Both the position numbers and the translations under genes were made by a program. Source: Onishia taeanensis (GTDB taxonomy: Bacteria; Pseudomonadota; Gammaproteobacteria; Pseudomonadales; Halomonadaceae). Taken from it: a stretch of DNA of 64,000 nt. Position 1 is the stretch's first letter. Each line of letters begins with the position of its first letter. Of the stretch, positions 1 through 8,867 are shown piece by piece. The notes under the pieces are model-generated. The model was not told the DNA's origin. It saw only the letters and a list, made by a program, of their open reading frames with translations, and did no database searches. Location: assembly GCF_003268885.1 (NCBI RefSeq), contig NZ_QLSX01000006.1:186001-250000 (forward strand), given 5' to 3'.

Positions 1-14
1 TCGAATGATCAGCC

Positions 15-59
15 GGCTTTTTCTTGTCTGGCTTTTTCTTGTCTGGCTATGTCTTGTTC
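15..59. repeat. 15-bp tandem duplication, T-rich, upstream of chemoreceptor gene
   Basis: Two identical 15-base units beginning GGCTTTTTCTTG lie at 15-29 and 30-44, followed by a diverged third copy at 45-59. The stretch is pyrimidine-rich and precedes the chemoreceptor gene by about 140 bases. No convincing gene covers it, although short reading frames cross it. It could be the tail of an upstream terminator region lying outside the window. Confidence 0.6.
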
Positions 60-200
60 TGAAGAGCTCTCCAGAACCGCTTTCCCCTTCCTCCTTTAGT
101 CTTGGCTATCTCAAGTCGCTTTCCGAGCAGGCCGATATGGATAGTAATGCCGATATCGATAGTGATTACGCGCTTCGCAAACCACTTCAGGGAAGTATCC

Positions 201-1958
201 ATGACGACACAACACTCTCGTCCAAGCCGGTGGAACCTGCAGACCAAGGTGATGACGCTGGTGCTGGTACCGCTGTTGCTGATCACGCTCACCTTGGTGG
301 GCATGAGTACCTATCAACGAATTCAGTCTTCCCATGACAACCTGGCGCAGCAGCGTGAAGAGCTGCTGAAAGGGCGCCAGGAGGCGGTAAAGGATGTGGT
401 GCTGGCGGCCAAGAGCGCCATCGCCCCTATCTATGACAAGGCGGGGCCCAATGACGAGGACGCCAAGGCGCGTGCGGCAGAGATCCTGCGGTCGATTCGC
501 TTCGACGGCGATAACTACATCTTTGTGTTTCGTTACGACGGCACCACCGTTGCCCATATCAATCGCGATCTCGAGGGCAAGAACCTGATTGACCTGCAGG
601 GCCCTGACGGTGGCTACATGATTCGCACACTGATCGAGAACGCCAAGGCCGGCGGTGGCTTTCATGAATATCCATGGCCGCACCCCACGACCAAACAGGA
701 AGAGGACAAATACTCCTATTCGGTAGGGCTGGATAAATGGGGGTGGATGCTGGGCGCCGGTGTCTATGCGGTGGACGTGGAAGAGGCCATGGCCGATGCC
801 CAGGCGACGGCCAACGACAATCTGCGGAATTCGATCATCAGTTCTCTGCTGATGGCGCTGGCGCTGTTTATCGGCGTCGCGCTGGTGGCAGGTTGGGTGG
901 TCAAACGCACGCTGCAGCCGATCCGCTCCGCGGCCCAGACGATGAGCAACATCGCCAGCGGCAAGGGCGATCTGACCCAGCGCCTGAACGTCTCGACTCA
1001 CGACGAGGTCGGCCAACTGGCCGAGGGCTTTAATCTCTTCGTGTCCCGCATGCAGGACACCCTGCGTGAGGTGCGCAGCACCACCAGCCACGTGCGTGAC
1101 GCTGCGAGCGACATGGAACAGAGCAGCCAGGAGCTGGCCACCCGCACCGAGCAGGCGGCCGCCAACCTGCAGCAGACCTCGTCGTCGATGGAAGAAATTA
1201 CCTCCACCGTGGATCACAGCGCTCAGTCTGCCCAGCAGGCCAACCAGCTGGTGCTGGGCACCGGTGAGGTAGCGCGCCGCGGCGAGTCGGCCATGCAGGA
1301 TGTCGAACGCACTATGGCGGATATCAATGATTCGTCCAGCAAGGTCAGCGACATCGTCACCATGATCGATTCGATCGCCTTCCAGACCAATATCCTGGCA
1401 CTCAATGCCTCGGTAGAGGCCGCCCGCGCCGGTGAGCACGGTCGTGGCTTCGCTGTGGTAGCCGAAGAAGTGCGGACTCTGGCGCAGCGTTCAAGCGATG
1501 CCTCAAAAGAGATTCGCGCGCTGATCGATACCTCTGCCGCGCATACCGAATCGGGTGCCAAGCTGGTGCGCGATGCGGGTACGACCATGCAGGAGATCGC
1601 CGCGAGCGTGGCCAAGGTGACGGACGTGATCGGAGAGATCACGGCCGGCGCCAAGGAGCAGAGTTCCGGCATCGGTCAGGTCAACACGGCCGTCACCGAG
1701 ATGGACACCATGACCCAGCAGAATGCCGCCATGGTCCAGCAGTCGACCACCACGGCGAGCAAGATGCGCGATCAGGCCGAACAGCTGCAGCGCCTGCTCG
1801 GCTCCTTCGAGCTGGGCGATGATAACGCCCAGCCGCTCCCCCGCGGGGAGGAAAAGGCCCCTTCGCTGCCCTCGGCGTCCGGCGCATCCTCGCATGCATC
1901 GGCTACGACTCGTCCCAAGTCGGCGGTTCGCAACGAGGAGGAGTGGGAGGCCTTCTAA
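201..1958 (+). CDS. Methyl-accepting chemotaxis protein with periplasmic Cache domain
   Basis: Inner-membrane chemoreceptor of 585 residues that would signal through CheA/CheW. One membrane segment near residues 17-38 is followed by a periplasmic Cache-type sensor (about 60-200, with the [14 protein letters not shown] core), a second membrane segment near 212-234, a HAMP domain and a long signalling helix hairpin. The hairpin tip reads [20 protein letters not shown], which is diagnostic of the family. The protein ends in EEWEAF, matching the xWxxF pentapeptide that tethers CheR/CheB in some receptors. I chose the ATG at 201 because GGAAG lies just upstream and the membrane segment then sits at the N terminus; an in-frame start at 102 has no ribosome site. 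The ligand cannot be told from sequence; Cache domains of this type often bind small organic acids. Confidence 0.95.
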   Translation: MTTQHSRPSRWNLQTKVMTLVLVPLLLITLTLVGMSTYQRIQSSHDNLAQQREELLKGRQEAVKDVVLAAKSAIAPIYDKAGPNDEDAKARAAEILRSIRFDGDNYIFVFRYDGTTVAHINRDLEGKNLIDLQGPDGGYMIRTLIENAKAGGGFHEYPWPHPTTKQEEDKYSYSVGLDKWGWMLGAGVYAVDVEEAMADAQATANDNLRNSIISSLLMALALFIGVALVAGWVVKRTLQPIRSAAQTMSNIASGKGDLTQRLNVSTHDEVGQLAEGFNLFVSRMQDTLREVRSTTSHVRDAASDMEQSSQELATRTEQAAANLQQTSSSMEEITSTVDHSAQSAQQANQLVLGTGEVARRGESAMQDVERTMADINDSSSKVSDIVTMIDSIAFQTNILALNASVEAARAGEHGRGFAVVAEEVRTLAQRSSDASKEIRALIDTSAAHTESGAKLVRDAGTTMQEIAASVAKVTDVIGEITAGAKEQSSGIGQVNTAVTEMDTMTQQNAAMVQQSTTTASKMRDQAEQLQRLLGSFELGDDNAQPLPRGEEKAPSLPSASGASSHASATTRPKSAVRNEEEWEAF

Positions 1959-1981
1959 GGACGGAAAGCTTCTGATCGCCA

Positions 1982-2008
1982 GGCCCGCCATCGTCTCGGT
2001 GGCGGGCC
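1982..2008 (+). terminator. Hairpin after chemoreceptor gene, possible terminator
   Basis: GGCCCGCCA (1982-1990) pairs perfectly with TGGCGGGCC (2000-2008) around a 9-base loop, 23 bases after the chemoreceptor stop codon. The run of T after it is poor (AGCTTTG), so intrinsic termination is plausible but not certain. Confidence 0.5.
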
Positions 2009-2251
2009 AGCTTTGCGCTGCAAGCGAGAAGAAAGACAGACCGGGGGAAAGGAGGGGGTGATGGATATTCCCGTCCCGCTACTGCCTCATGTGCGGCTTT
2101 TCTGGGACAGCGTTGGTATCGAGTGACGTTTTAGCCTGATGGGCCTGGCGTCTTTGTATACCCTTGTAGACCTTCTGGGGGTACATGAGGACAGCAGGTC
2201 ATGAGGTCATTCGATGTTCTGACAACAACGGAGTGGAGGGATCGTGGGGAT

Positions 2252-3874
2252 ATGCTACCTGCTATCCACCATCTCAAGCGCTGCGTCAGCCTGGCACTGT
2301 TGTTGCTCATGGGCACCTGGATTGTCTATGCCACGGGAGGCACGGCCTACGCTTATCCTTATCTGATGCTGGCGCCCGTGCTGATCGGCGCCTTCTGGTA
2401 TGCGCTGGTCGGCGGGCTTTGCGTGGCGTTCGCCGCCGGCATCCTGATGGCGTTCATGCCTCAGGATGCCGCGCTCAGTATCGAGCAGAGCACATCCAAT
2501 TATCTGGTTCGAATAGCCCAGTACCTGTTGTTGGGTGGGGTGTCGGGGTGGCTGTTCCTGCTGCGTCGTCGGTCGGCCAGCCGTCATAGAACCATGGCGC
2601 GCACCGACCCTTTGTCGGGCCTCGCTAATCAGGTCGCGCTCAATGAAGATCTGGGCCGGCATCTTGACTTGCCCGCCACGCGAGGGGCGACGACCGGGCT
2701 GATGCTGGTGCGGATCACCGACATCACGGACGTCATCGATGCCATGGGCCTGGACGCCGCCGATGAACTGGTGCTCTCGCTGAGCGAGCGTTTGAAAGGT
2801 GCCGTATGTGGAAAGCCGTTCGCCTATCGGATCAATCACGATGAGTTGGCACTGATCCTTCACGATATCGATCTGCATGATATCGAACGGATCGCTACAC
2901 GACTGCTGGATGTCGGTGAAGAAAGCTATCTGATTCAGCAGGTACCTGTGCGCATGCAGCTGGCGATCGGCAGCAGCCTTCGACAAGGCGACACCGTCAA
3001 ACAGGAAGACCTTGTCCGTGAGGCCCGTATTGCTCTGTTCACGGCCATCCAGGAAGGCAGCGATCACAAGCATTTTTCCCCCGGATTCGAGCGGCATTCC
3101 CTCGATAGCCTGCAACTGATCGCCCGTGTGCGCTGCGCGCTCCAAGAGAAAGAGTTCTCGCTGCACTACCAGCCCAAAATCTGCCTGGTAAACGGTCATG
3201 TGTGTGGCAGCGAGGGACTGATCCGCTGGCCACAGGCCGATGGCAGCCTGGTTCCGCCCGGCCAGTTCATGCCCAAGGTGGAAAACACCTCACTGATCAA
3301 TCCCGTTACCCACTTCGTGGCTCGCGAGGCCGCCAGCTTTGCCTGTCGGCATGCGGGCTGGGGTGCCATCAGCATCAATCTGTCCGTGCACAACCTCTAT
3401 GATGACGAACTGATCGATCTGCTCATCGAACTGGTCGAGCAAGTCGACCTGACCGCCGAGTGGCTGGAGGTGGAAATTACCGAGACTGCACTGATTGGTG
3501 ACCTGGCGGCGGCACGCCGTGCCATTCAGCGCATTCGTGATGCGGGGATCGGGGTGAGCATTGATGACTTCGGAACGGGGTTTGCCTCTTTTGAGTACCT
3601 TCAGCACCTGCCGATCACGGGGCTAAAGATCGACCGTACCTTTGTCGCCCAGCTGGAAGTTAACGCTCGTGCCCGTAAGCTGATGGCCTGCATGATCGAG
3701 ATGGGGCATGCGCTGGACCTGACGGTCACCGCCGAGGGCGTGGAGACGCAAGGGCAGGCGGATATCCTGCGCGAGCTTGGCTGTGATCAGGCGCAGGGGT
3801 TTTTCTATACGGGGGCGCTGCCGGCGAGTGACTACCTTGCCTGGTGCCAGGCTCATGCCAACACCTTGCCCTGA
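2252..3874 (+). CDS. Membrane GGDEF-EAL protein with degenerate GGDEF site
   Basis: Predicted cyclic-di-GMP protein of 540 residues. Two hydrophobic stretches at about 10-30 and 35-90 anchor it, followed by a GGDEF-like domain (starts RTDPLSGLANQ) and an EAL domain. The GGDEF motif has become NHDEL near residue 195, so cyclase activity is unlikely. In the EAL domain the name motif reads EGL (near 321), keeping the metal-binding Glu, and EITET, SIDDFGTGF, LKIDRTF and TAEGVET are all intact, so phosphodiesterase activity is plausible. The ATG at 2252 follows GGAGGG and a G-rich stretch; an in-frame ATG at 2201 would add 17 residues and cannot be excluded. It is transcribed alone and converges on the LysR gene. 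Confidence 0.9.
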   Translation: MLPAIHHLKRCVSLALLLLMGTWIVYATGGTAYAYPYLMLAPVLIGAFWYALVGGLCVAFAAGILMAFMPQDAALSIEQSTSNYLVRIAQYLLLGGVSGWLFLLRRRSASRHRTMARTDPLSGLANQVALNEDLGRHLDLPATRGATTGLMLVRITDITDVIDAMGLDAADELVLSLSERLKGAVCGKPFAYRINHDELALILHDIDLHDIERIATRLLDVGEESYLIQQVPVRMQLAIGSSLRQGDTVKQEDLVREARIALFTAIQEGSDHKHFSPGFERHSLDSLQLIARVRCALQEKEFSLHYQPKICLVNGHVCGSEGLIRWPQADGSLVPPGQFMPKVENTSLINPVTHFVAREAASFACRHAGWGAISINLSVHNLYDDELIDLLIELVEQVDLTAEWLEVEITETALIGDLAAARRAIQRIRDAGIGVSIDDFGTGFASFEYLQHLPITGLKIDRTFVAQLEVNARARKLMACMIEMGHALDLTVTAEGVETQGQADILRELGCDQAQGFFYTGALPASDYLAWCQAHANTLP

Positions 3875-3917
3875 AGCGACTGGCTTGGCTTCCTGTTTGG
3901 CCTGTGTCGGGCATGCC

Positions 3918-4850
3918 TCAGCCGCTGAGCGCCTCGCGCAGAAACTCGCGAAACACGCGGACCCGCGCCGGGGCTTCGAGCCCTGATAGCGTGATGGCAT
4001 AGAGCCTCGCCGTCGCGACGCTATGGTCGGGCAGTACGGGCACCAGCTTGTGCTCATCCACCAGGGGCTGAACGATCAGGTCGGGCAGCACGCCAATGCC
4101 GCCACCAGCGGCCAGCAGACGGGCGAGGCTGGCGTAGTCGGTTGTACGCAGGCGAGGCTGGGCGTTGATCTCGCTGCGCTTGCCGCGTCGGTCGGTGAGC
4201 ACCAGCGGCGTGGGGCCTTCCAGTCCGCGACGGATCGCCAGTGCGTGATGCTGCAGGTCGCTCGGGTCTGCCGGTGTGCCGTGCCTTTCCAGATAGCCCG
4301 GTGCCGCATAGAGCCGCATGCAGAAGTCGGCGATACCCGAGGCACGATAGTTCATGTCGGGCAGGTCGTCGGCGCTGGCCCGCAGCGCCAGGTCGATGCG
4401 GTTGGCGGCCAGGTCCAGCGGCGTATCGGTGATCAACAGTTCGATGCGAATCTGCGGGTGGCGCTCCTGGAAGGCCACTACCAAGGCAGGCAACAGGTCG
4501 ATGCCCATGTCGATCGGGGCAGTGACGCGCAGATTTCCTTCGGGCACCGAGCGTGAGGCGCGGGCGCTTTCGGTGGCATCTCCCAACAGCCGCAGCGCCT
4601 CCCGGGCCTTGGCATGGAACAAGAGACCCTCTTCGGTGGCGGTGACCGCCCGCGGGGTGCGGGCCAGTAGCGCCGCACCGAGTCGGCCTTCCAGCCGCGA
4701 AATGCGCCGGCTGACGCCTCCTTTGGTTTCATCAAGCTCCCGCGCTGCCGCGGAGATGGAGCCGAATTCCACCACCGCACAGAACGCGCGGATGTCTTCC
4801 AGGGCGCCGCCCAGCGCTGCACTGCCTGAGGTTTCCATTTCATCAACCAT
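3918..4850 (-). CDS. LysR-family transcriptional regulator
   Basis: 310-residue LysR-type regulator: winged helix-turn-helix at about 18-75 (FCAVVEFGSISAAARELDE, then SRRISRLEGRLG) and a periplasmic-binding-protein-like effector domain after it. It is divergent from the DoxX and dioxygenase genes, the usual arrangement for a LysR protein and its target, so it probably controls them; the effector is unknown. The tandem repeats at 4965-5012 lie in the shared promoter region. The ATG at 4850 is used here; an ATG 12 bases downstream is an alternative start. Confidence 0.93.
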   Translation of the reverse strand: MVDEMETSGSAALGGALEDIRAFCAVVEFGSISAAARELDETKGGVSRRISRLEGRLGAALLARTPRAVTATEEGLLFHAKAREALRLLGDATESARASRSVPEGNLRVTAPIDMGIDLLPALVVAFQERHPQIRIELLITDTPLDLAANRIDLALRASADDLPDMNYRASGIADFCMRLYAAPGYLERHGTPADPSDLQHHALAIRRGLEGPTPLVLTDRRGKRSEINAQPRLRTTDYASLARLLAAGGGIGVLPDLIVQPLVDEHKLVPVLPDHSVATARLYAITLSGLEAPARVRVFREFLREALSG

Positions 4851-4964
4851 GAGTTGTCATTCCGCTATCTCCTGCAAAACTGGAAACCCCAATATGCTGT
4901 CTTCCATCGACAGGGCGCAAGCGCCTGTTGCGATCAACTAGCTGTCGCATCGCTACCCCAGATG

Positions 4965-5012
4965 TTGCAAACCACAGACGTTGCAAACCACAGACGTTGC
5001 GAACCACAGACG
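4965..5012. repeat. Three 16-bp tandem repeats in LysR/DoxX intergenic region
   Basis: Two exact copies of TTGCAAACCACAGACG (4965-4980, 4981-4996) and a third differing by one base (4997-5012). The array ends 16 bases before the DoxX start, so it overlaps the likely leader or promoter. It may be a duplicated binding site for the divergent LysR protein or a slippage expansion. Confidence 0.85.
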
Positions 5013-5028
5013 ATACGAGGACACGCTC

Positions 5029-5499
5029 ATGAACCAGAACATCAACGCCGCCGCTTCCAATGCCACGCCCGGTCCGGCGATCTTCCAGCGCCTGTCGGTG
5101 CTGTCCTATCCGCTGATTCGCGTGACCGCGGGCTTGCTGCTGATGCCTCACGGCGCCCAGAAGCTGTTTGGCTGGTTCGGCGGCTATGGTCTGGAAGCCA
5201 CCGGCCAGTTCTTCGCCGACAGCCTCGGCATGACGCCAGGGGTGCTGTTTGCCCTGATGGCGGGCCTGGTCGAGTTCTTCGGTGGCCTGGCATTGGTGCT
5301 TGGCCTGCTCACACGCCCTGCGGCGCTGGGGGTGATGGTGCTGATGGGCGTGGCGCTGAGCGTGCACATCCCCAATGGTTTCTTCTGGACCAACGGTGGC
5401 CTCGAGTATCCGCTGATGTGGGGGCTGGTGGCGCTGGGCATCTTTCTGCGCGGCGGTGATCGCTTCTCGCTGGATGCCAGGTTTGGCCTCAAGATCTAA
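5029..5499 (+). CDS. DoxX family membrane protein
   Basis: 156-residue integral membrane protein of the DoxX family, with four hydrophobic helices and the family signature RVTAGLLLMPHGAQKLFGWF near residues 27-46. Function in this family is poorly defined; members are often encoded beside oxidoreductases and dioxygenases, as here. The ATG at 5029 follows ACGAGG at a spacing of 8; an earlier in-frame ATG at 4981 lies inside the tandem repeats and has no ribosome site. It is divergent from a LysR gene and upstream of a LigB-type dioxygenase, with which it may be cotranscribed unless the hairpin at 5581-5620 terminates. Confidence 0.9.
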   Translation: MNQNINAAASNATPGPAIFQRLSVLSYPLIRVTAGLLLMPHGAQKLFGWFGGYGLEATGQFFADSLGMTPGVLFALMAGLVEFFGGLALVLGLLTRPAALGVMVLMGVALSVHIPNGFFWTNGGLEYPLMWGLVALGIFLRGGDRFSLDARFGLKI

Positions 5500-5508
5500 C
5501 AAGGCATC

Positions 5509-5581
5509 CTTGAGCGTCACTTCCTATCTTGAGCGTCACTTCCTATCTTGGGCTCACCCCTATCTTGAGCTCACCTCTTAT
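5509..5581. repeat. Four degenerate 17-19 bp tandem repeats after DoxX gene
   Basis: Units start CTTGAGCGTCACTTCCTAT (5509-5527), which is repeated exactly at 5528-5546, followed by shorter diverged copies at 5547-5563 and 5564-5581. The array lies directly between the DoxX stop and a strong hairpin. It looks like replication-slippage expansion. Confidence 0.85.
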
Positions 5582-5620
5582 CGCCGCAGAGCCAGCTTCG
5601 ATGAGCTGGCCCTGCGGCGA
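5581..5620 (+). terminator. Strong hairpin between DoxX and dioxygenase genes
   Basis: TCGCCGCAG (5581-5589) pairs with CTGCGGCGA (5612-5620), and inside this GCCAGCT pairs with AGCTGGC, giving 16 pairs with one mismatch and a short loop. It is followed by TGTTTCCTCC, a weak T tract. It could terminate DoxX transcription or act as a partial attenuator before the dioxygenase gene. Confidence 0.55.
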
Positions 5621-5652
5621 TGTTTCCTCCCTCGAGTCACGGAGGTTTGACC

Positions 5653-6477
5653 ATGACCCTTTCTGCTTCTTCCACTTCCTTGCCAGCAGTGTTTCTGCCC
5701 CATGGCGCCGGGCCCTGCTTTTTCATGGACTGGCAGCCGGCCGGGCTCTGGGATCGCATGGCCGCCTGGTTGAGCGGTTTAACCGAGGCGCTGCAGGTGA
5801 AGCCACGAGCGATCTTGGTCATCTCCGCGCACTGGCAGGCTGAAACCTTCACCGTCAATGCCCAGGCGTCACCATCGCTTTACTACGACTACTACGGCTT
5901 TCCCGATCACACCTATCGGCTGAGCTGGCCGGCGGCTGGGGATCCTGAACTTGCTGCGGCGGTGCGCGAGCGGCTGACCGAGGCAGGCCTTTCCTCTGGC
6001 CAAGAGCATCAGCGCGGGCTCGATCATGGCGTCTTCATTCCGCTCAAGCTGGTCTTCCCCGAGGCCGAGGTGCCGGTGGTGCAGCTGTCGCTGAAAGAGG
6101 GGCTCGACCCCGCCGAGCATCTGGCCCTGGGGCGCGCCCTGGCCCCGCTTCGCGAGCAGGGTGTGCTGATCATCGGCAGCGGTATGAGTTATCACAATAT
6201 GGCGCGCTTGAGGCGTGGCGGTGCGGCTGTCGATCCGGACTCCCGCGCCTTTGATACCTGGCTCGGCGAGACCGTAGCGCTCCCCGGCGCGGCCCGCTCG
6301 TCACGTTTGCAGGACTGGACGTCAGCACCCGGCGCCCGGGCATCCCACCCGGAAGAGGAGCACCTGCTGCCGCTGTTTGTGGTGGCTGGTGCCGGCGGTG
6401 ACGCCCCCGGTAAGAAGGTCTTCGAGGACGAGGTGATGGGCAGCGTACAGTCGGCCTTCGTGTTCGGTGCACCCTGA
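5653..6477 (+). CDS. 4,5-DOPA dioxygenase-like extradiol ring-cleavage enzyme
   Basis: 274-residue LigB-fold class III extradiol dioxygenase resembling E. coli YgiD. Metal-binding His candidates occur in FLPHGAGPCFF, ISAHWQ and DHGVF, and the family stretch YDYYGFP is present. The family opens catechol rings with non-heme iron (or zinc in some members); the true substrate here is unknown. The start at 5653 follows GGAGG (5641-5645). Its neighbours, a DoxX membrane protein and a LysR regulator, form a recurring cluster in proteobacteria. Confidence 0.9.
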   Translation: MTLSASSTSLPAVFLPHGAGPCFFMDWQPAGLWDRMAAWLSGLTEALQVKPRAILVISAHWQAETFTVNAQASPSLYYDYYGFPDHTYRLSWPAAGDPELAAAVRERLTEAGLSSGQEHQRGLDHGVFIPLKLVFPEAEVPVVQLSLKEGLDPAEHLALGRALAPLREQGVLIIGSGMSYHNMARLRRGGAAVDPDSRAFDTWLGETVALPGAARSSRLQDWTSAPGARASHPEEEHLLPLFVVAGAGGDAPGKKVFEDEVMGSVQSAFVFGAP

Positions 6478-6816
6478 CCGGTGCACGTGTAGGCAGAGAT
6501 CGAGGGCCGGTAGAGAGATGGTAGAGGTCTGATAGAGGATAAAGCCGGACGTGCAGCCGGAAGTGCTCCGGGAAATACCCGAGGGTGAAAGAATGAGGCG
6601 AAAGAACGCAGTGGAAGAACGAGGCAAAAGGAGCCGCGAATGCTGCATCGAAGGTCGGCTTGGCCGGGGCACGGCCGGCGCCTAATATAGTGCCCTTCTA
6701 TCGCGTCCTCGGTTATCCATCCAGCTATGGCCGGGGGCAAGTTTGCCTGGATAAGGCGTTGCCAAGGAGGGCGGCCGGCAAGGATTTGCTGCCAGCCATG
6801 AAATAAGGAGATGTTC
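6478..6816. other. Noncoding gap before LysE-family gene with leader and possible promoter
   Basis: No supported gene is present; the reading frames crossing it have no recognisable product. TTGGCC (6660-6665), a 17-base spacer and TAATAT (6683-6688) make a plausible sigma-70 promoter, which would give a leader of about 120 bases. TTATCCA (6713-6719) can pair with TGGATAA (6748-6754), closing a stem inside that leader. I cannot assign it to a known riboswitch class. Confidence 0.4.
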
Positions 6817-7425
6817 ATGCCGTTGACCCTGTGGCTGTCGCTTGCGGCAGTCTGCGCGATGGGGGCCATGTCGCCCGGGCCGAGCCTCGCGCTGGTGTTG
6901 CGCCATACCCTGGGCGGGGGTCGTCTGCCCGGCGTGGCCGCGGCGCTTGCGCATGCGCTGGGCGTGGGGCTCTATGCGCTGTTGACCGTCTGGGGGCTGG
7001 GTGCAGTGATCGCCCGCCATACGCAGCTGTTCCAGGTCATCACCTGGGCCGGCGCAGCCTATCTCGCCTGGCTTGGGGTGAAGGCGCTGCGGGCCGGCCA
7101 GGCATCAGCACTGCAGGCCAGTGGTGTGGCCACGACCCGGGCGCAGGCCGCCCGAGACGGAGTGCTGGTGGCGCTTGGCAACCCCAAGCTGATTCTGTTC
7201 TTCGTCGCGCTGCTCAGTCAGTTCGTCAGCCCTGATATGAGCGCGTCGGCCAAGGCCTTGATCGTCGCTACAGCGATGATCATCGACGGTGGCTGGTACG
7301 TGCTGGTGGCCGTTGCGCTATCGCATTCTGCAGTGCTGCCATGGCTTCAGGCCCGGGCTCACTGGCTCAATCGTCTTACCGGGGTGATCCTGCTGGGGTT
7401 GGCCGTACGGGTACTCATCGGATAG
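6817..7425 (+). CDS. LysE/RhtB-family amino-acid exporter
   Basis: 202-residue inner-membrane protein with about six hydrophobic helices and the family N-terminal motif GAMSPGPSLALVLRHTLGGG, followed by LGNPKLILFF in the middle. The family exports amino acids or derivatives such as lysine, threonine or homoserine lactone; substrate is not predictable here. AAGGAG at 6805-6810 directly abuts an ATG at 6811, so the next in-frame ATG at 6817 has the better spacing and is chosen. It is a single gene, preceded by a structured leader. Confidence 0.92.
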   Translation: MPLTLWLSLAAVCAMGAMSPGPSLALVLRHTLGGGRLPGVAAALAHALGVGLYALLTVWGLGAVIARHTQLFQVITWAGAAYLAWLGVKALRAGQASALQASGVATTRAQAARDGVLVALGNPKLILFFVALLSQFVSPDMSASAKALIVATAMIIDGGWYVLVAVALSHSAVLPWLQARAHWLNRLTGVILLGLAVRVLIG

Positions 7426-7533
7426 CGCAGTCATTTATACGCTAATCGCTTAGTTGGTCGTATCAGTTGGGTGTATAAGTGAGGGGCCAGGCTCCCTCTG
7501 GCCTAGCGACAACTTAATTGTGTGAGAGCTCTC

Positions 7534-8793
7534 ATGCTTCTGGATACTGCGCCACTGGCCGTCGTCGTCGACAAGGATCCAGGTGTTTTGGCCGACCTGA
7601 CTCAACTATTTCGCACTCTGGGGCTCGACACTCACCACCAGCCTACTGACCTACAAGCTTGCCTTACTCACCTTAGACCTCGGCTAGTGATCCTCGATCT
7701 GGAAATCGACGGGGTCGAGGGAATCGACACCCTGCGCTATCTGGCGGACGTCGGCTATCGAGGCTCGGTGATGCTGCTCAGCGCCGTGGACCCCAAGGTA
7801 ATGCGGATCGCCGAACGGATGGGTCATACCCTTGGCCTGAACATGCTGGATTCGCTGAGCAAGCCGTATGAACTGAATGCCCTGCACGACAGCCTCGATG
7901 GACTGCGGATGCCGTCCCAGAGCGAAGCCGCCGGCAAGCACGGTAAAGAATGGGGCCGCGAGGAGATCGTTCGCGCCCTGAAAGAGCAGGAGCTGGTGGT
8001 TCATTACCAGCCCCAGTTTGATTTGACTTCCCAGACCCTCAGCGGTGTCGAGGCGCTGGTGCGCTGGCAGCATCCCGAGTGTGGGCTGATCTGGCCGAGC
8101 CACTTCCTGAAGCTGATGACCCAGGAGCAGACGCGGCTGATGACGCGCCAGATCGTGGCGCAGGTGGCTCGTGACTCTCAGCTCTGGCGGGTGTCAGACC
8201 AGCAGCTGTCGGTGTCGATCAACATTTCTCCCAATGAACTGCTTCACGATGAGCTGGTCCCGCTGATGGACGAACTGCAGCAGTCGCTGGGGTGTCGGCT
8301 GTCGCTGGTGCTGGAAATCACCGAAAACGATGCCATGCATGATGAGCTGTTAAGCAGCGAGGTGGCGGCACGGCTGCATCTGCTTGGCATGGAGCTGTCG
8401 GTTGACGACTTCGGGATTGGCTTTTCGTCTCTGGCACGTCTGCAGCTGTTGCCGATCAGTGAAGTGAAGATCGACCGAAATTTCGTTCGCCACCTCCACG
8501 ACAACTCCGAGGATGCGGCTATCGTCGAAGCCGTGGCATTGCTCGGTCAGCGCCTCGGCATCCGGGTGGTGGCCGAGGGCGTTGAGACGCTGGAGAGCCT
8601 GGCGCAGTTGGCACGTTTTGGCTGCACCCATGCTCAGGGCTATGCGCTGGCGAGACCCATGCCGGTCGAGGGTCTGCTGGCGCTGATCGCGAGTCTGGGC
8701 AGCTGTCAGCCCGCGGCGTCCGATCCCGCCACGCCCCAGACCTATCAGTTCTGGATGCCACGCAACGCCAAGCCCGCCAGTAGCGCGCCCTGA
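7534..8793 (+). CDS. Response regulator with EAL phosphodiesterase domain
   Basis: 419-residue cytoplasmic protein: receiver domain (about 5-125, phosphoacceptor Asp55 in VILDLEIDG, Lys of SKPYEL) fused to an EAL domain. The EAL motif is intact (VEALVRW near residue 173), as are EITEND, SVDDFGIGFSS, VKIDRNF and VAEGVET, so cyclic-di-GMP hydrolysis under phosphorylation control is expected. No GGDEF domain and no partner histidine kinase are encoded nearby, so it is an orphan regulator. The start may be the ATG at 7534 or an in-frame GTG at 7522. Confidence 0.92.
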   Translation: MLLDTAPLAVVVDKDPGVLADLTQLFRTLGLDTHHQPTDLQACLTHLRPRLVILDLEIDGVEGIDTLRYLADVGYRGSVMLLSAVDPKVMRIAERMGHTLGLNMLDSLSKPYELNALHDSLDGLRMPSQSEAAGKHGKEWGREEIVRALKEQELVVHYQPQFDLTSQTLSGVEALVRWQHPECGLIWPSHFLKLMTQEQTRLMTRQIVAQVARDSQLWRVSDQQLSVSINISPNELLHDELVPLMDELQQSLGCRLSLVLEITENDAMHDELLSSEVAARLHLLGMELSVDDFGIGFSSLARLQLLPISEVKIDRNFVRHLHDNSEDAAIVEAVALLGQRLGIRVVAEGVETLESLAQLARFGCTHAQGYALARPMPVEGLLALIASLGSCQPAASDPATPQTYQFWMPRNAKPASSAP

Positions 8794-8867
8794 TCGAGGC
8801 ACTGCTGCTTTTCTGGCCACGCGTGGTGTACTTGTCTTGGCGGCAGCGGACGCTTCCTCCGTGGCGC

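Noticed and set aside
5-337. Plus-strand reading frame of 110 codons at the window start
   Set aside because: It crosses the repeat and the chemoreceptor start in another frame, with no recognisable protein features beyond repeat-derived residues.
111-1439. Minus-strand reading frame (442 codons) opposite the chemoreceptor
   Set aside because: Antisense to a strongly conserved chemoreceptor, with no known fold or ribosome site.
4965-5581. Possible CRISPR-like arrays
   Set aside because: The repeats are directly abutting, without spacers, and units are 16-19 bp; no cas gene nearby.
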